Positions 52,335 through 64,000 of a stretch of 64,000 nucleotides of DNA are shown in pieces. Each line of letters starts with the position of its first letter. The stretch's first letter is position 1. Origin of the DNA: Phorcus lineatus (Eukaryota; Mollusca; Gastropoda; Trochida; Trochidae); the NCBI GenBank assembly GCA_921293015.1, contig OV121086.1:38563194-38627193 (forward strand). The letters are read 5' to 3'. The translations under genes and the position numbers were made by a program. The notes under the pieces are model-generated. The model searched no databases and was not told the origin of the DNA. It saw only the letters and a list, made by a program, of their open reading frames with translations.

Positions 52335-52782
52335 TAGTGACATTATATCTTTTATTTGTTGTGCTCTGCCGGAGAGAGTGAAAGTAATGTGAATGCAAAC
52401 AAAACGGCGTTGCAAAGCGGCCTTATTTTGAGAGACAATCATGCCGGTGCTCCTCCATTATATTATTATTGTTATCGAGCGTTTTATCGCAGTATTACGT
52501 GTATTATACGTTACACCTATACCAAAGAGCGATTAATCAGGGCGCTTTTTAATCAATGTTTCTTCCTCAAAATTCGAGAGGTATTTTTCTTTATTTAAAA
52601 GTCTATTTTTGTAATGTTCATAGATGTTGTTACGTGGACGTAACAATTATTTTTGTAATTTGAACCGTGAGCGCTTAAGAGAATCAAGCCGTATATGTAA
52701 ATATGTTGCAGTCCCAATCCCCTTCCCCTATACCCATGACACGACATGGCATAGAAAGACTGCAATTTGTATTCTGTTGCAG
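52335..52782 (+). other. 3' UTR of the MIP isoform and/or intron before the fulicin-like exon
   Basis: This 448-bp stretch separates the MIP stop codon from the acceptor tgtattctgttgcag at 52782. I see no AATAAA or ATTAAA on the + strand here, no signal-peptide frame, and no strong splice donor after the MIP stop. The MIP transcript may therefore use a non-canonical poly(A) signal or continue through the downstream exon to the signal at 53584. Confidence 0.6.
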
Positions 52783-53210
52783 ATCGGCCACAATCCAAGG
52801 TCTTTAGACCCTCGTCAGCCAACCTGGCTTCAGCACTTATCCAGCGAAACGTAGACCTACATAATTTTGAGGTGCCACCAGCGGGGTCTCAAAACAACCA
52901 ATGGGATTTCGAGGAATCTGGATCACGTGACCCTCCTCTACTGGCTGCACCTCAGGCCTTCGGTTTCCTAGGAACACCCGAGGGGGACATCCCCTTATCA
53001 AAGAGATATGCAGAGTTTATCGGGAAACGAGCACTTGACAAGCGATTCTCCGAATTCCTTGGCAAGAGAGACATGTCACATTTGATGAGACAGTCTATGG
53101 ACAAACGTCTATCCGCTTTACTCTCCAAGATGATAAGAAATAATATCCCAGAGTTCATTGGAAAGAGATCTAGGAGCCAACCTCTCCGCGGTGCCTACAA
53201 GTTACTCTGA
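52783..53210 (+). CDS. Fulicin/fulyal-like neuropeptide exon
   Basis: The exon starts after tgtattctgttgcag in phase 1 (AT completes a codon; GAT if joined to the signal exon). It would give a precursor of about 165 residues. A spacer of about 75 residues ends in SKR. Then come YAEFI-GKR (53007-53030), ALDKR, FSEFL-GKR (53046-53069), a DMSHLMRQSMDKR spacer, and a longer piece ending NNIPEFI-GKR (53136-53168). A C-terminal tail ends in TGA. YAEFI-amide is one residue from Achatina fulyal (YAEFL-amide), and FSEFL resembles fulicin (FNEFV-amide); both snail peptides carry a D-amino acid at position 2. These peptides modulate muscle in gastropods. No signal peptide is encoded in this exon or just upstream, so it needs the leader at 49625. 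Whether it is an alternative exon of the MIP gene or part of a separate gene is unproven. Confidence 0.85.
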
Positions 53211-53605
53211 ACGCAGGCATCACCTCAAGAAATCATTGCTCAACAAAGGTTAATCTATCCGTAGGAAGCCTTTGGACCCTTAAATCAATAATGCCTTACA
53301 CAAAAGAGAACGGGATAATTGTACTAGTTGTCAACGGTGTGACTTTCTGAAACAACTGTGAAAACTTAACAATTGATAGACGAGAAAGGTATTTCATGTT
53401 CCAGGAATTTGTTGGTATACGTTGTTCCCAAAATCGTTCACGTTTCAAACTGGCCCCTTTAATCTGAAATTCAATTTGTCATTTTGTTCAGACTGTTAAA
53501 CATGATGCAGGATGTGTACAACAAAGCTTGTTCTTTTCTCGTTCTCAAAACTGTCGCGAATCTTGCATATTGTGTAACATACCAATAAACAAAGCGTGTC
53601 CAGCA
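53211..53605 (+). terminator. 3' UTR and polyadenylation signal of the neuropeptide gene
   Basis: After the fulicin-exon stop codon, the first canonical signal is AATAAA at 53584-53589, in cataccaataaacaaagc. A T/G-rich stretch (ttgcattgttgtatttat) follows within about 30 bp, as expected for a cleavage/polyadenylation site. It is the first AATAAA after the MIP stop as well, so both isoforms may end here. Confidence 0.6.
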
Positions 53606-54155
53606 AGTTGCATTGTTGTATTTATGCCTACTGGGAATAGGAAATCGATTAAGGTTATAACGAGGGATTCAGTAACTCAAACATGTAATTTTCCTCATAT
53701 TTGACATTCATCAAAATTGGATCTGAATGTAAATTGAAATAGTAGTGAAGGCGAAAGGGTTCAATTGTCGTCCTGATATCAAAAGGGAATAAAACTTTCC
53801 ATTATCAAGACATCTGTGAAAACTATTGCTGACAGGAAAAGGAATAATAATTTCGTGATAGAAACTGTCATATCCATTTACCGATTAGACGGTTCTGTAG
53901 CTGAGTAACCGATTATGTAAACTAATTGCAACGCACAACATCGTACAAAATGAATTGGTCATGCAATGCATATTTGTCGATAATCGCTTTGGATTAGGAT
54001 GTTTCTATCGTGGAATATATGCCATTCTACCTTGACATGAACCTACCCATGGAGATAACAGGCATAAAGCATTGAGAATGATTTGATAGTATTCAAAAGG
54101 AATCTTTGTTTTCCCTTCCTTCTCTTCAGTATATTTCAAATATGAAATATAAAGA
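53606..54155. other. Non-coding stretch
   Basis: I see no gene, repeat or RNA here. Confidence 0.55.
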
Positions 54156-54300
54156 GGATATTATATGAGCGTCCATGACATACTATGTTTACGACACGAG
54201 TGCTTAATATAAGTATTTCCGAGCGATAGCGATGGACATACTGATATCAAGGCACGGTGTTGTAAACATAGTATGTCATGGACGCGAATATGATATTCTG
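54156..54300. repeat. Foldback element with ~29-bp perfect inner arms
   Basis: The left arm gcgtccatgacatactatgt... (54169-54197) pairs with ...acatagtatgtcatggacgc (54257-54285). Pairing continues outward with mismatches (gatattatatga against tcgaatatgatattc-type sequence) to about 54156 and 54300. The loop of about 60 bp contains acgag and ccgag motifs in the same direction. It is probably a MITE or foldback element, with no coding content. Confidence 0.85.
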
Positions 54301-56218
54301 TTTATTACCGAAGTCGAAAAATCAAAGAAACTAATCAAAATCAAGATCCAAGTATAGGCATAGGCGCATTTTGAACACGAAGTCATAGGCGAACTGTGAC
54401 GTGAAAGAATTGCTTTTTACGTGACGTCACAATGATAAAGTGATATTTTGCCCTAGGGCACCGTATGAACAATATGACCTCCGATATGACTGCTCGAGTC
54501 GCGGCAATACTTTGCTTTTTTAAACCTTTATCTTTATAAAAGTTAATTGCTTTCCTGTACAAAATCATAAACATAACATAAGGTATACAATACCAATACC
54601 AATTAAGACGAAAACGATTTGCGTGGAAATGACAAAAATGGGAATACGAAATGAATTACAGATAATTTATTTTCTATATGAATATTATCATTATGCCACC
54701 ACAAATAAAATCATGCATTTTTCTTACACAGTAAATGACAAACTGCGACTTCACCAGTTGCGATAATCACAGTGTTTGTCAAGGGAAGAGAATGACTTGT
54801 ATTTCATTGGACAGTGAGCTGAAACGTGTCACTTGCAATTACTAATGATGTTTCAGGATCTGTAAAATGTCTCAGCTAATGATAGGAAAGGATATTCGAG
54901 GAGTATTTACAGTTATTCGTTGCAGGGCAACTTTACCATGCTTTCGCATTGATACAGCTCTCAAACGAAGTTATCTTGATGAACACATCTTGCAAACAGT
55001 AAATGAGTTAAAACACAGATTTTCAATATGTCACATATCAATAAGACACTAATTATTTAGATGAAAGCTATTAATCTCATATTTGCTTTTGATTAATCAT
55101 GATAATTCTAATCGATATTTATCAAGATAAACAGAAGGGAAACGCTGAATAATTAACATTTTATGTTACAGTCTAAGAAATATTTGACTTTGAAGTAATT
55201 AGTCAATAATTTAGAATTTTTAGAAGCTTTAAATACATGTACGCTGCATTAGATTACTGTTTTTGGTAATCGTTTTGCTTCAGACAATAATAAACCTTGT
55301 TTGAATTATCAATTAAACATATAGTTCAAAAGGATGATATACTTTTTTCTTTTAAAAGTCGAATATGATTAAATTCTAAAAACCCAGTTTCGTTCAACAT
55401 TGCAGATGATATTCAAAGCATGTTCAATTTATAGTTAAATGTAATCGGTACATTGGATTTCTTACTGGATGCTAACATTTAAAGTCGGATTGACAAGTCT
55501 GTCATATAGCATCATAACTATCTAAAACTTGATTACTAGCTAACTGCATTAACTCCCTTCACGACATTACTTATTTTTTTAAATGAAATATTTGTATTTG
55601 TACAGAGTCGCCACACAACTCACTTGAATCTTAAACTTCTTGCATAACCCTCTTGCAAACACTTTATCGCTCCTCGCTGGAGTGCACTGACTGTTTAGTA
55701 ACCTCTCGTGCAGGTTTGGGAGCTGTCAGTCACTTATCACGTTTCACCCTTTGGAAAATACATTTACAAATTAATGTCATGATGATTTCAATACAATGAT
55801 CCGGACAGGTGTCATGTTAAAACAATAACAGAATTCGAAATGATGTCATTCAGACACAGACTTTATTCTGTTTAGACAGTCTTTTATATTGACAAAATAT
55901 GTCTATAAGCCTTGAGGTCTCTTTTCCGAATAATTACTAAATTGGATGTATTCAACTCCTCAGCAACAAAGATGTTCATCATCAAATACCGTGTTCCTTG
56001 GGTTAACACATGATATCTACAAGAAAACATAATGAATAATGCCCTGTCATGGTCAAAGACATGGCATCCCAATTGTTTTATATATCATAACGACGTGACA
56101 ATGGTATGACATCTAGATCTATGACGTCTCATAGCTGCATTGAAAGTAGAACAGTGCTGGTGTCAGCAATGTACAATGTTCATGGAAACGTTATAATAAG
56201 GATTTCGGGTGATAAATA
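54301..56218. other. Non-coding AT-rich stretch
   Basis: No gene is recognised. There is a single TGACGTCA at 54422-54429. Short open frames (about 60 codons) show no features. Confidence 0.55.
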
Positions 56219-56305
56219 GACTCTCACCCACATGTCATCTGATATAAAACTTTATTCAACTTGTGTTTATGGTTTTGATATCAGAAGACGCTTGGGTCAG
56301 AATCT
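56219..56305. repeat. Diverged hairpin of the 12.5/27-kb foldback family
   Basis: The left arm, actctcacccacatgtcatc then gatataaaac, pairs imperfectly with the right arm, gttttgatatcagaagacgc then ttgggtcagaat. Both resemble the tctcacccaagtgtcttctg / gatatcagaagacacgaggg arms of copies A-C. Only the hairpin half is present. It is an older, decayed relative. Confidence 0.65.
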
Positions 56306-57000
56306 CCCCTTATCATGTTCACATGAGTTTATCACGGTTAAAATCTTTAAACCGAGTTTCGTTGGATCATCGTCTTGACATACGTACATAAACACTTGGT
56401 TTTACGTTCCAAATACATTTTATGATCATATAACGTCCGACCAAAGTCATATTATATCACATCTACGGATATTATTACACGGCTTTCTGGCTATCATTGG
56501 ATTAGATTGACTTGTCATGAGGAATCTGTATAGGGCTCTATGACCTCGCAATGTTAATTGCCTTAACCGATTAAAAAACACTATCCTTATAACAAGTTAA
56601 CATGGATATCCTTCAATTCAAGGGAGATTTTGAACATGATTTTGAAAGAACTCTGAACAGTTTAATACAATCAATAATCAATCTTGATTCATAATGTACT
56701 GGAAAACTGTTATGTTAAAATTTTCTCATTTAGTCACATGATATATGGTTAAACGCATTCAAACTAGTCACCAATATTATGATAAAAAGAAAACGGTTAA
56801 CAATCTCGGTTGAATTAATTCAAAGGTAAACTAAATATATATACAACTGACGTGTACTTAGTAAGGGTATGGCCGCGCGGTTTCAATGTTTCTTCCAGGT
56901 GAATACTTTTCAAAACCATTTATATATATAACTTTGATTTTGAATTTTTAAAAGCCCTATCCCTATCGTTGTCATGAGAATAGCAGAGCTGTCTGTGCCA
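56306..57000. other. Non-coding stretch
   Basis: I see no gene or repeat here. Confidence 0.55.
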
Positions 57001-57757
57001 CGAGGGGAAGTCAAAAAGTTCGTAGAAGTGGATAGAAAACAGAAGCCAATGGTTATGATATGATTTTATTTTTCAATATTATCTCCCTGGACCTCGATGC
57101 ACAATGCACATTTGTCTATGAGATTGGCTAAGCCCTTGCGGTAGAAGTCTTCTAACTGGATCCTGAGCCACGCCTCAGTAGTTGCCTTGAGTTCCCCATC
57201 ATCGCCAAATCTTGTACCACGCAAGTGTGATTTACAAATTGAGAAACAGACAGAATTCGCTTGTGGCCAGATTTTGACTGTAGGACGAATAAGATGTTCA
57301 AAGCCACTTTGTTGAAGTGCAGCCGGTGCTACACTACTCTTGTGCACTGGAGCGTTGTCATGAAGAAGTATAACTCCAGCAGTTAACATCTCGTGCCTCT
57401 TCTTCTTGATCGCTGCTCTCAGTTCCTTCAACAAGTCAGCATATTAGGCCCCTTTCATTGTTGGTATAGGTGGATTATAGTCCATAAGTATCACGTCCCT
57501 TGAATCAAAGAAAATGGTCGCCATGCTCTTGCCAGCAGAAGGCTGTGTTATGAAATTCAAGGGTGCAGGAGAGTGTTATAACTTCCATTGCATGGATTCT
57601 TGCTTGGTGTCAGGATCCCAGTGATGAATCCACGTTTCATCCCCTGTAACCAGACGGACATGGGATTTATCGGGATCAGCACTGTAGGTGTCCATCAACG
57701 ATGATGTCCTTATGGGTATATCAGTACTCATTTTATGAACTTATTGACTTCCCCTCA
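57001..57757 (-). mobile_element. Internally deleted mariner element
   Basis: The ends are 22-bp inverted repeats with about three mismatches: cgaggggaagtcaaaaagtt.. at 57001 and the inverse ..aacttattgacttcccctca ending at 57757. TA follows the right end, but the left flank is CA, so the TA target duplication is not intact. At about 757 bp the element is well below the usual ~1.3 kb for mariner. The missing part is the N-terminal DNA-binding half of the transposase. Confidence 0.85.
57066..57735 (-). pseudogene. Mariner transposase fragment, frameshifted and with a stop
   Basis: On the - strand, GDETWIHHWDPDTKQES (first catalytic Asp region) appears near 57590-57650. SAGKSMATIFFDSRDVILMD follows, then an in-frame stop near 57445, then LLHDNAPVHKS (second Asp) near 57340-57365. 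The third catalytic segment reads in a different frame as YSQNLATSEFCLF, matching the family's YSPDLAPSDxxLF with the catalytic Asp replaced by Glu. The frame then returns for HLRGTRFGDDGELK and a C-terminal tail. Missing N-terminus, one stop, at least two frameshifts and an altered catalytic residue mean it is inactive. Confidence 0.88.
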
Positions 57758-60700
57758 TAATATTTAAACACAAACATAAGGTTGTGCAACTGTTCCCCAT
57801 TACAAAATAGCGCGGAAATACGGATAACGTTGATCAGTTAAAATATCAGACAAAATCATGAAGAAGTGATTTTTTATTGTCCTTAATTTCTTAATTCCAA
57901 TTTTATTCCCATGAAACAGCTGACAAATATGCATCATGCTTAAAGGTATCTCGTATTTGAGACGTATATATCGTATATGAAACTGAAAATGTCAATTTCC
58001 TATCTAAATTGAATATCATGTCTTTGAATCGGATGTAAAACGAAACGTCGTTTCGCTATAAATGAATAGTCGCCACCTCAAAAATTCAACTGTCCACTGA
58101 ATAACAACGCTTCTTTAGCCTTCCCGAACAAAGTGAAAAAACGTTAGGGAATCCGCAAAACGTCTTACATGGATAAAACGAAGGCTCTTTATAAAGAAAA
58201 TCTCAGCTTCCTTGCTTAAAGAAGTATTCTTGCATATGTCACATTTTCTAAGTTAAGGTGACAGATGTTAGGAAGCAGGAAACCATATATGACAGCTGCC
58301 TTATCGGAACTCGGAGGAAAATCGAAACATATTATACACAACGACATCGGAGCACATGCCGATAGCCTCAGAGATGTAGCATGCTAAATCGAACACATAT
58401 TATAAGCATAGCAGACAAGATGTGACTGGCAGTTTAAATCCATGGTCCATTAAAAACAGATCAACACGGGTCCTCATAGTCTAATGTGAACTATTGATAA
58501 GCTTCCCTTTATTCTTGAAATTCTTTGATAAATACGATTTTGAAAAAATGGAATAGAAACTATTGCAATAGTTTAAAGTACATGTATGTTCTATACACTT
58601 AAATCATATTTTCAGTTATACTAATAGTCGTGATTATAATTTGTATAACTATTCACAACAGAAGAAATTGTCATTGTCGATTTGAACTGACGACCTATTG
58701 TGCCACTGTAACGAATTCAAATGTACAAAGTAAAGCATTGTACATAAAAAATGCTTATAATACAGTTTTCGAATCAGAATTAAAGATTAGAGAGTTACTC
58801 CTTGGGTCGCATATAGCATAGATGATAACTGACTGGTGCTGAAAACGATCATTTTAATACTAAGCGGTGTAGTACATGAAGGTATACAAGCCAATACGTC
58901 TTTAAATCGTAAGTCAATAAAACTACTAGACTTATTTTGGAAACTTATCTAAAGCAAACAGAACATTATAATTGATAATGTCTTAAAGGCTTAAATGCTA
59001 GGAAAATGTGATGTCGGCCTCTGAACATTGACAGGCGTCTTTTTTATCGCAAGCTTTAGTTTTCATAATTTCGGGGTAAAAATTACTGTGATGCCTAGTA
59101 CACCATATGTGGTATTTCGTATTAATAAATCTCGAACAAGTAGTGTCCTTGTTTCCTTTTTTTACTTAAGTGCTTAATGAGGACAAGAAAAATAAATGAC
59201 TAGGGTTAATACTAATCCGAGGAAGGAAGAAATGATATACGATATACGAAATGTGATTAAAAATCGACGAATCCGTTTTGAATGTACTTGCACAAGTTTC
59301 TTTTAACTGCACTGAGTAAATTTGTTCTGTACTCCGTATTCTGTACTCTGTTCACATTCTATGTTCAATATTCAAGTCATTATTATCTTCGGCTGATCGA
59401 TATTAAATATAGATGTCGTCAATTCAAGAACAAAATAGTTATATGTATTAACGACGTACAACAAACCAACTTCGAAATTCACATTGAACGGATTACATAT
59501 GAAAAGCTTATATCAAAAAAGGGTCCAGTGCGTTTGAAAAACCGATACTCACTTGACAAACGCAGCCCTAAACAGTATTTATTACAAGGGAAATATCCAA
59601 CTTTGATTGTCACATTTCTGCGTTCTCACAATGTAACCATATCCCTTTCCTGAAATCAAACACAACAACGCATCCATGTAAAATTTGATTCCTAGATCTT
59701 GATTTATTTTTTCATAGAGGCATTTATAAGGACCAAAATATCATAGGAAGGGAAAGAACAAATATTTTGTCATTGAATGTGTAGGTTTCATAACCAGAAC
59801 GATATAACCTCAAAATGAACTCAAGAAAACTGCAGTCTCTCTACAAACGAAAGTGGAAGTTGATTTCCACAGAATATTCTGTATGAATAAAATATACATG
59901 TGACTTATATATCCTTCTCTATAGAGTATGAAAAATATTAAATATTAAATTCGTTTAGTCAGTAGCACGTTTTATTAGATGGATACAGTGATCTCACAAA
60001 ACAGAAAATAAGTGTTTCCAATTGTAAGACAATGTTTTTTACACAACAGTTGCAGCTCTAAAACGAATGTACCATGATCCAATAAGCTATGTTAAGCCAT
60101 TTCCCTACCTCAAATGATTGCATGATGTTTACTAGCATTCTTAAGGGAAGGGAGATCTTGTTTTTACAAAAATCTTACTCAGGAGACCAACTTTTTTTTA
60201 ACAGAAATAATGACATCCCTGTTTTGGTGTCGGACTTTATTTAGTTGTGTGTGAAACTTGACATTTTTATCAGACGTTCATTATTTGCCTCGAATATCAG
60301 GCTGTTTGCTGAGCCTAAGGCCGTAAAGCTATTGCAACTAATGACGCAAAATGAGCAAGAACCTGAAGACGTATATATTTCCCTGAGCTTTCCTTAGACT
60401 GTATTTCTTGAAAGATTACAATATGATACATATATAGTCATGTATGCCACCATATCGTCCCTTTAAAATAATAACTATGTGATTCAAATTTTGAATTGAA
60501 TGTCAACAAACTTTATGACGACAATATCTAACAAATTACCAGCCAATTTCAGACTTGTTCGCCATTGGGAAAACTATAATGACATTTTAATAGTGAGCAG
60601 AAATTTTGTACCCCCGCTTTACTTATTTGTAAAATAATAGATTGAACAGATAGAAATTTGCCATTATTTACTAAGCTTTTTTGCGTTGAAATGCTTTGTC

Positions 60701-63700
60701 ATAAAAGGTCAACATGATCTAAATAAAGCAAAAGTTTACAAAAAGTTTACACCCATTTAGTCTTGTTGGCCAGTCTATCACATTAAGGATTAACTATCGT
60801 GAGTCCATCTTGATATTGTTTCCCTTTAACGCATTTGGCCCGAAAAAGATCAGCGTATTAGGAAGGAGTGAGAGCGGATTCATATACGCTGATAGCAGGA
60901 TGGCTGTCATAAATACTGTCAGACTTTCAAAGCACTGTAGCTAGCTTTTTGGGTTCAAATTTTCTATTGAAGGCATTTGACGATAAAGGTACTCACTTTA
61001 GCTTTCTATCGATGTAATGATATACTTATAAGTATTTACAACTGACCTGTAATCAACAATGAAAATGTTAAGACGGCCTAAGTCGGCTTAGACGCATAAA
61101 CAATTACTGTCAGTGTGCACAAAAAGGATAAAATTTGGATTATTGAAAACAGCTGAAATAGTAATGTGTGAGGTTTTCAAATTTACCTTGTCTGTGAATT
61201 GAGAGATAAAGGGGGAAATATTCTTAAATAATATTTTATTCTAAAACTTTACCGAAAAGAAAATCTAGTATAAGCATTGTCATTGGATTAAGATAGCGAC
61301 TGCCTGTTTTTCTCTTCCTGCTGTGAGTAAAATTTGAATATTTCAAGTATTGTTTTTAATGCAGATATAACGTTGCATTACATACGTCCGGGCTTTTCGA
61401 ATCAACTTAATAACCTGAATAATATATATTTTATCTTACGAAGTAGATCAGAGTGCGGATCGATGGTAATATCGGTGCATGTGCAGAATCTGTGCTATTG
61501 ATGTGCACTACTGCCTTTAAAACCTTTGAAAATATGTTTTAAAAAGTTAACTTTCTTGTATTCAACATTTAAGATGTACATAGGAAAAGATATCTGCTGA
61601 AACTTGAACCTCTTAAACATCATAACAATTGATGAAATGACAGGTATTTCACGATAGCTATAGTAATGGTTAATGGTCCATACATATCTTAAACATATTT
61701 AAAAGATAAGAATGTTTCATGATCCTGCAGTACAATCCTTTTCATGATTATTTACCGTCATCAGGATTGTCTCTAAGCCATGGTAAATGAAAGTAAAAGA
61801 TTAGTAAAATACAGTTTCACCAAAGTGATAAAAACTTTTTCGTAGACTTATGCATTGTTCCTACACTCACTAAGAATGTGCTAAATAGTAAGAGGACACT
61901 GATAGGGTATACACACAGATAAGAGTGTGTTCAATGGATGTGTCCAATCCGGCATTGTCTAGTTTTGAGACGACAGTCAATCCAACGATACAAAACCGCG
62001 AAGCTACTGGACTTTACTTCACGATTTGATAGCGACAACAACACTGCTTGTTTATTCAGAGAGTATTCCGATATTGGGACTTACTGATTCAGATACACAC
62101 TACCTTGCACTGAATAAACACTGAATGACTTTCGCTTGATAAACGATTTAATCGAGTCCGTGATGTGAATCAGCGAGAAGAGCTTTGTTAGGAAACTGAT
62201 TCTATCAACGCTGCTACAATATCTGCTTGTCTCGGACTGAAGTAATCGATCTGAACATGAACAAGGAGACAAGAGGGTCCACACAAAGAGCGGTTGTCTT
62301 GAAATAAATCAAATAAATACACAAAACGTGGTTGTCTTTTCACCACTGACAGATAGAATGGTACTCCAGTGTAAGATCGTCAGCTGAAATGCGTATTTAA
62401 TTTTTTCTTAAAATAAGAAAATCCAAAGTTTGAAAATCTACATGCTTTTATCGTTGCATGCCGTTCCCTCTTTGAGTAAGTCATGGGACTATGCCCCTAA
62501 GCAAACATTGTCACCTATTGGACGTTTCTGAGATTGATTTATTCTTTTCGCATCCTGCTCTGTGGTTATGAATGAAAGCTGGTAGAAATCACTGCTCTTT
62601 TTCTCACTGACATTTTTTAATGTTTCTAAATGTTTTTACTACTTTATGGCGCATGTCCATCATCGTAACCCGGCCACCCACCAACCAAGAGGACAATGGC
62701 GAAGAACTTTGTAAATTAATATCAAAGATGAACACGTGATCACACTCTACATCATTATGGTACATACAACAATGACAGGACAATAAAGTGAATTGTGACA
62801 AAGTTTTTATATTCGGTCACAGGTAGCCTTGGTATCAACAGTTCAACAGAGCCTTGTTTAAATGAAAATGTAAATGAAATGTTTAAAGAATGAAACCTCC
62901 CAAGTAACTTTTTGAATAAATGTATAGATCACTATTTTATTTATTCTTTTATTACGATTATCATAGAGGATTTCATACAAACATACAAAATTATTTACAT
63001 AAACTGTTCGATTGCCTAATGACCGATTACACAATATGTTCCTTTCCATTTTATGCAAGATGCTAAAGCAAAACGTAAACTCATCACAATGTGAGAAAGG
63101 CAAGTATACTAGCTATTTGTACATTATATATACAAGTTTAAAAGGGCCCTATGAATGAATACGAGGTCAAAATTTATCATTTTCATTTAAATAAAGAAAT
63201 TATGATTTAAGATTTGTATTGAAAAAAAAAGTTTTATTTTGATCCAAATTTTTTTTACACTTTAATTTGAGAATAGGAAATTGAGTATCATTCCACTGAC
63301 TAGATTAAAAGATTGATCAAATATTTTTAAATATACAGTTTTCTGGTTAATTTTCTTTATGTATTCTTGTTGGAGATAATACTTACAAATGTTAGACTGA
63401 ACAAACAGCGAACTTTGAGAGAGCAGACGTTATCGGATTTAAGTTGAATTCTTAACCCTAAGAAACTAATTTGTCAAATACGTACATATAATTATACATC
63501 ACTGATATACTGGGGTAAAAAAGTAACATGTGTGTAGTCCAACTAACGGAGTACGTATGTACTAAATTTATGAAAACAATTTGTCTGTATGGTAATGTGT
63601 TTTTAGCATATTTTAAACCTCTCATTTTCACTTATCTGTCGATCTTTTCATGTTTCATGTCTAAATCTGTCACAATTCCGAATCAAAATATGTTGTCGTG

Positions 63701-64000
63701 ACTTCCTTATCATAATAATTAGTTTGAATCAATAAACGAAAATTCTTTGACAAAGGTAGACAATTTGTGATTGATGTTTTGCCTATATCAAAATCTATAA
63801 CTTTTATTTTGCTTTCTGTAGTAATCAAAGGCAATTAACAAAGCTCTTAGTAACACTGGGATTGCTTTACAAGTTATTTAAAGACTTAAATTTTATTACC
63901 AAATTGATTTAGTGCATACAGTAGTTCCAATGATCAAAAAACGGCCATGAAAATAGTTAGAAATACATTTACATGCTGATTAGTTTAATGATCTTTCCAA
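57758..64000. other. Non-coding AT-rich stretch
   Basis: No gene is supported. The longest open frame (123 codons, 59282-59653) starts hydrophobic, but its remainder matches no family I know and it lacks splice or promoter context. I treat it as chance. No RNA gene or further transposon was recognised. Confidence 0.5.

Noticed and set aside
52356..52598. 80-codon + strand open frame between the two peptide exons, considered as a signal-peptide source for the fulicin-like exon
   Set aside because: Its N-terminus (MLCSAGESESNVN) is not a secretory signal, and the frame runs to a stop without a phase-1 donor.
59282..59653. 123-codon + strand open frame with a hydrophobic start
   Set aside because: Apart from the hydrophobic first third there is no recognisable family, dibasic-peptide pattern, promoter or splice context.

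Overview
This window looks like AT-rich nuclear DNA of a mollusc, most likely a bivalve. The evidence is one neuropeptide locus on the + strand near 49.6-53.6 kb, whose peptides match two molluscan families: Mytilus inhibitory peptides (PxFV-amide type) and fulicin/fulyal-like peptides (xxEFx-amide type). I cannot name the genus. Outside that locus the window is non-coding or made of transposable-element relics, and most open frames of 60-120 codons are chance.

Layout. 0-5.4 kb: a mariner-type inverted-repeat end at base 1, half of a diverged repeat pair (31-330, matching 9311-9560), a possible solo LTR, a 144-bp near-perfect palindrome (3567-3710), a possible 1.29-kb non-autonomous element and a 135-bp tandem repeat. 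5.4-23.6 kb: unremarkable non-coding DNA, with a LINE 3' end at 8.9 kb and a foldback element at 12.5 kb. 23.6-30 kb: a recent tandem duplication of a ~2.39-kb unit. Its first copy carries a 5'-truncated LINE that the second copy lacks, and each copy ends in the same foldback element seen at 12.5 kb. 30-31 kb: a decayed Tc1-like transposase on the - strand. 31-49.6 kb: non-coding DNA with a cluster of TGACGTCA motifs (33.4 kb), a TATA/E-box promoter candidate with a possible leader exon (35.05-35.23 kb) and another LINE 3' end (38.1 kb). 49.6-53.6 kb: the neuropeptide locus. 53.6-64 kb: non-coding DNA with two foldback elements (54.2 and 56.2 kb) and a deleted, frameshifted mariner (57.0-57.8 kb).

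The neuropeptide locus is the main result. A signal-peptide exon (coding 49625-49694) ends in a phase-1 splice donor. Two downstream peptide exons both start with phase-1 acceptors: 51151-52334 encodes 22 amidated PxFV-type peptides and ends in its own stop, and 52783-53210 encodes YAEFI-amide, FSEFL-amide and an IPEFI-amide. I see no second signal-peptide exon between them and no AATAAA or ATTAAA before the one at 53584. The simplest reading is one gene that makes two neuropeptide precursors by joining a shared secretory leader to one of two alternative peptide exons. The joining is inferred from splice phase and context, not shown by transcripts.

Limits: no alignments, splice predictions or database searches were run. 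Repeat boundaries are by eye, and identities are described qualitatively.
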